A stretch of DNA of 5,382 nt from Lachnospiraceae bacterium (GTDB lineage: Bacteria; Bacillota; Clostridia; Lachnospirales; Lachnospiraceae). The DNA lies in the NCBI GenBank assembly GCA_017461685.1, contig JAFTXF010000084.1:1-5382 (forward strand), written 5' to 3'. Below are positions 5,342-5,382 of the stretch, piece by piece; the stretch's first letter is position 1; each line of letters starts with the position of its first letter. The notes under the pieces are model-generated. The model did no database searches. It saw only the letters and a program-made list of their open reading frames with translations, and was not told where the DNA came from. Position numbers and translations under genes: made by a program.

Positions 5342-5382
5342 CTAATTTCCTAAATCAACTTATTCTAAAATGTCCCACAATG

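Noticed and set aside
5360..5382. Possible end of another minus-strand gene at the right edge (reading LWDILE then TAA)
   Set aside because: Only six codons are visible and other frames are equally possible, so it cannot be supported. If real, the hairpin at 5283-5341 could be its terminator.

Overview
The window looks like a chromosomal piece from a Gram-positive gut-type anaerobe, most likely a member of the Lachnospiraceae (Clostridia). This is inferred from moderate GC, strong AGGAGG-type ribosome sites, sigma-A promoters with extended -10 elements, clostridial-type protein sequences, and two flanking genes from families I recall as multicopy in Lachnospiraceae. No database search was possible. 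All recognisable genes lie on the minus strand, so the reading order is right to left.

The centre (960-4869) is one compact operon of the aspartate family. A good sigma-A promoter (4841-4869) is followed by hom (homoserine dehydrogenase, 3589-4794), an apgM-like gene of the alkaline-phosphatase/phosphoglycerate mutase superfamily (2300-3505), and lysC (aspartate kinase, 960-2270). It ends at a strong intrinsic terminator (907-936). Aspartate kinase makes aspartyl phosphate and homoserine dehydrogenase makes homoserine. The mutase-like protein sits where a homoserine kinase would be expected, and its family has been proposed to be a non-orthologous homoserine kinase. That is the most interesting functional question here. 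No classical thrB, thrC or asd is in the window.

Both flanks are accessory and decaying. On the left (1-537) is the 5' part of an Rpn-like PD-(D/E)XK nuclease/transposase gene with a frameshift at a six-base homopolymer; its 3' end is off the window. Its upstream region (538-906) holds a near-consensus promoter, a hairpin that could hide the ribosome site, short direct and inverted repeats overlapping the -35 box, and a five-unit 16-17 bp tandem repeat. On the right (4963-5247) is a 94-codon ORF that reads as the N-terminus of an AAA/ABC-type ATPase joined in frame to its C-terminus, with the Walker A to Walker B core missing. Upstream of it (5283-5341) is a long hairpin that pairs well only as minus-strand RNA.

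I see no tRNA, rRNA, CRISPR array, complete insertion sequence or confidently novel multigene system. The curiosities are the kinase-replacement candidate, the two broken accessory genes around a housekeeping operon, and several structured intergenic elements.
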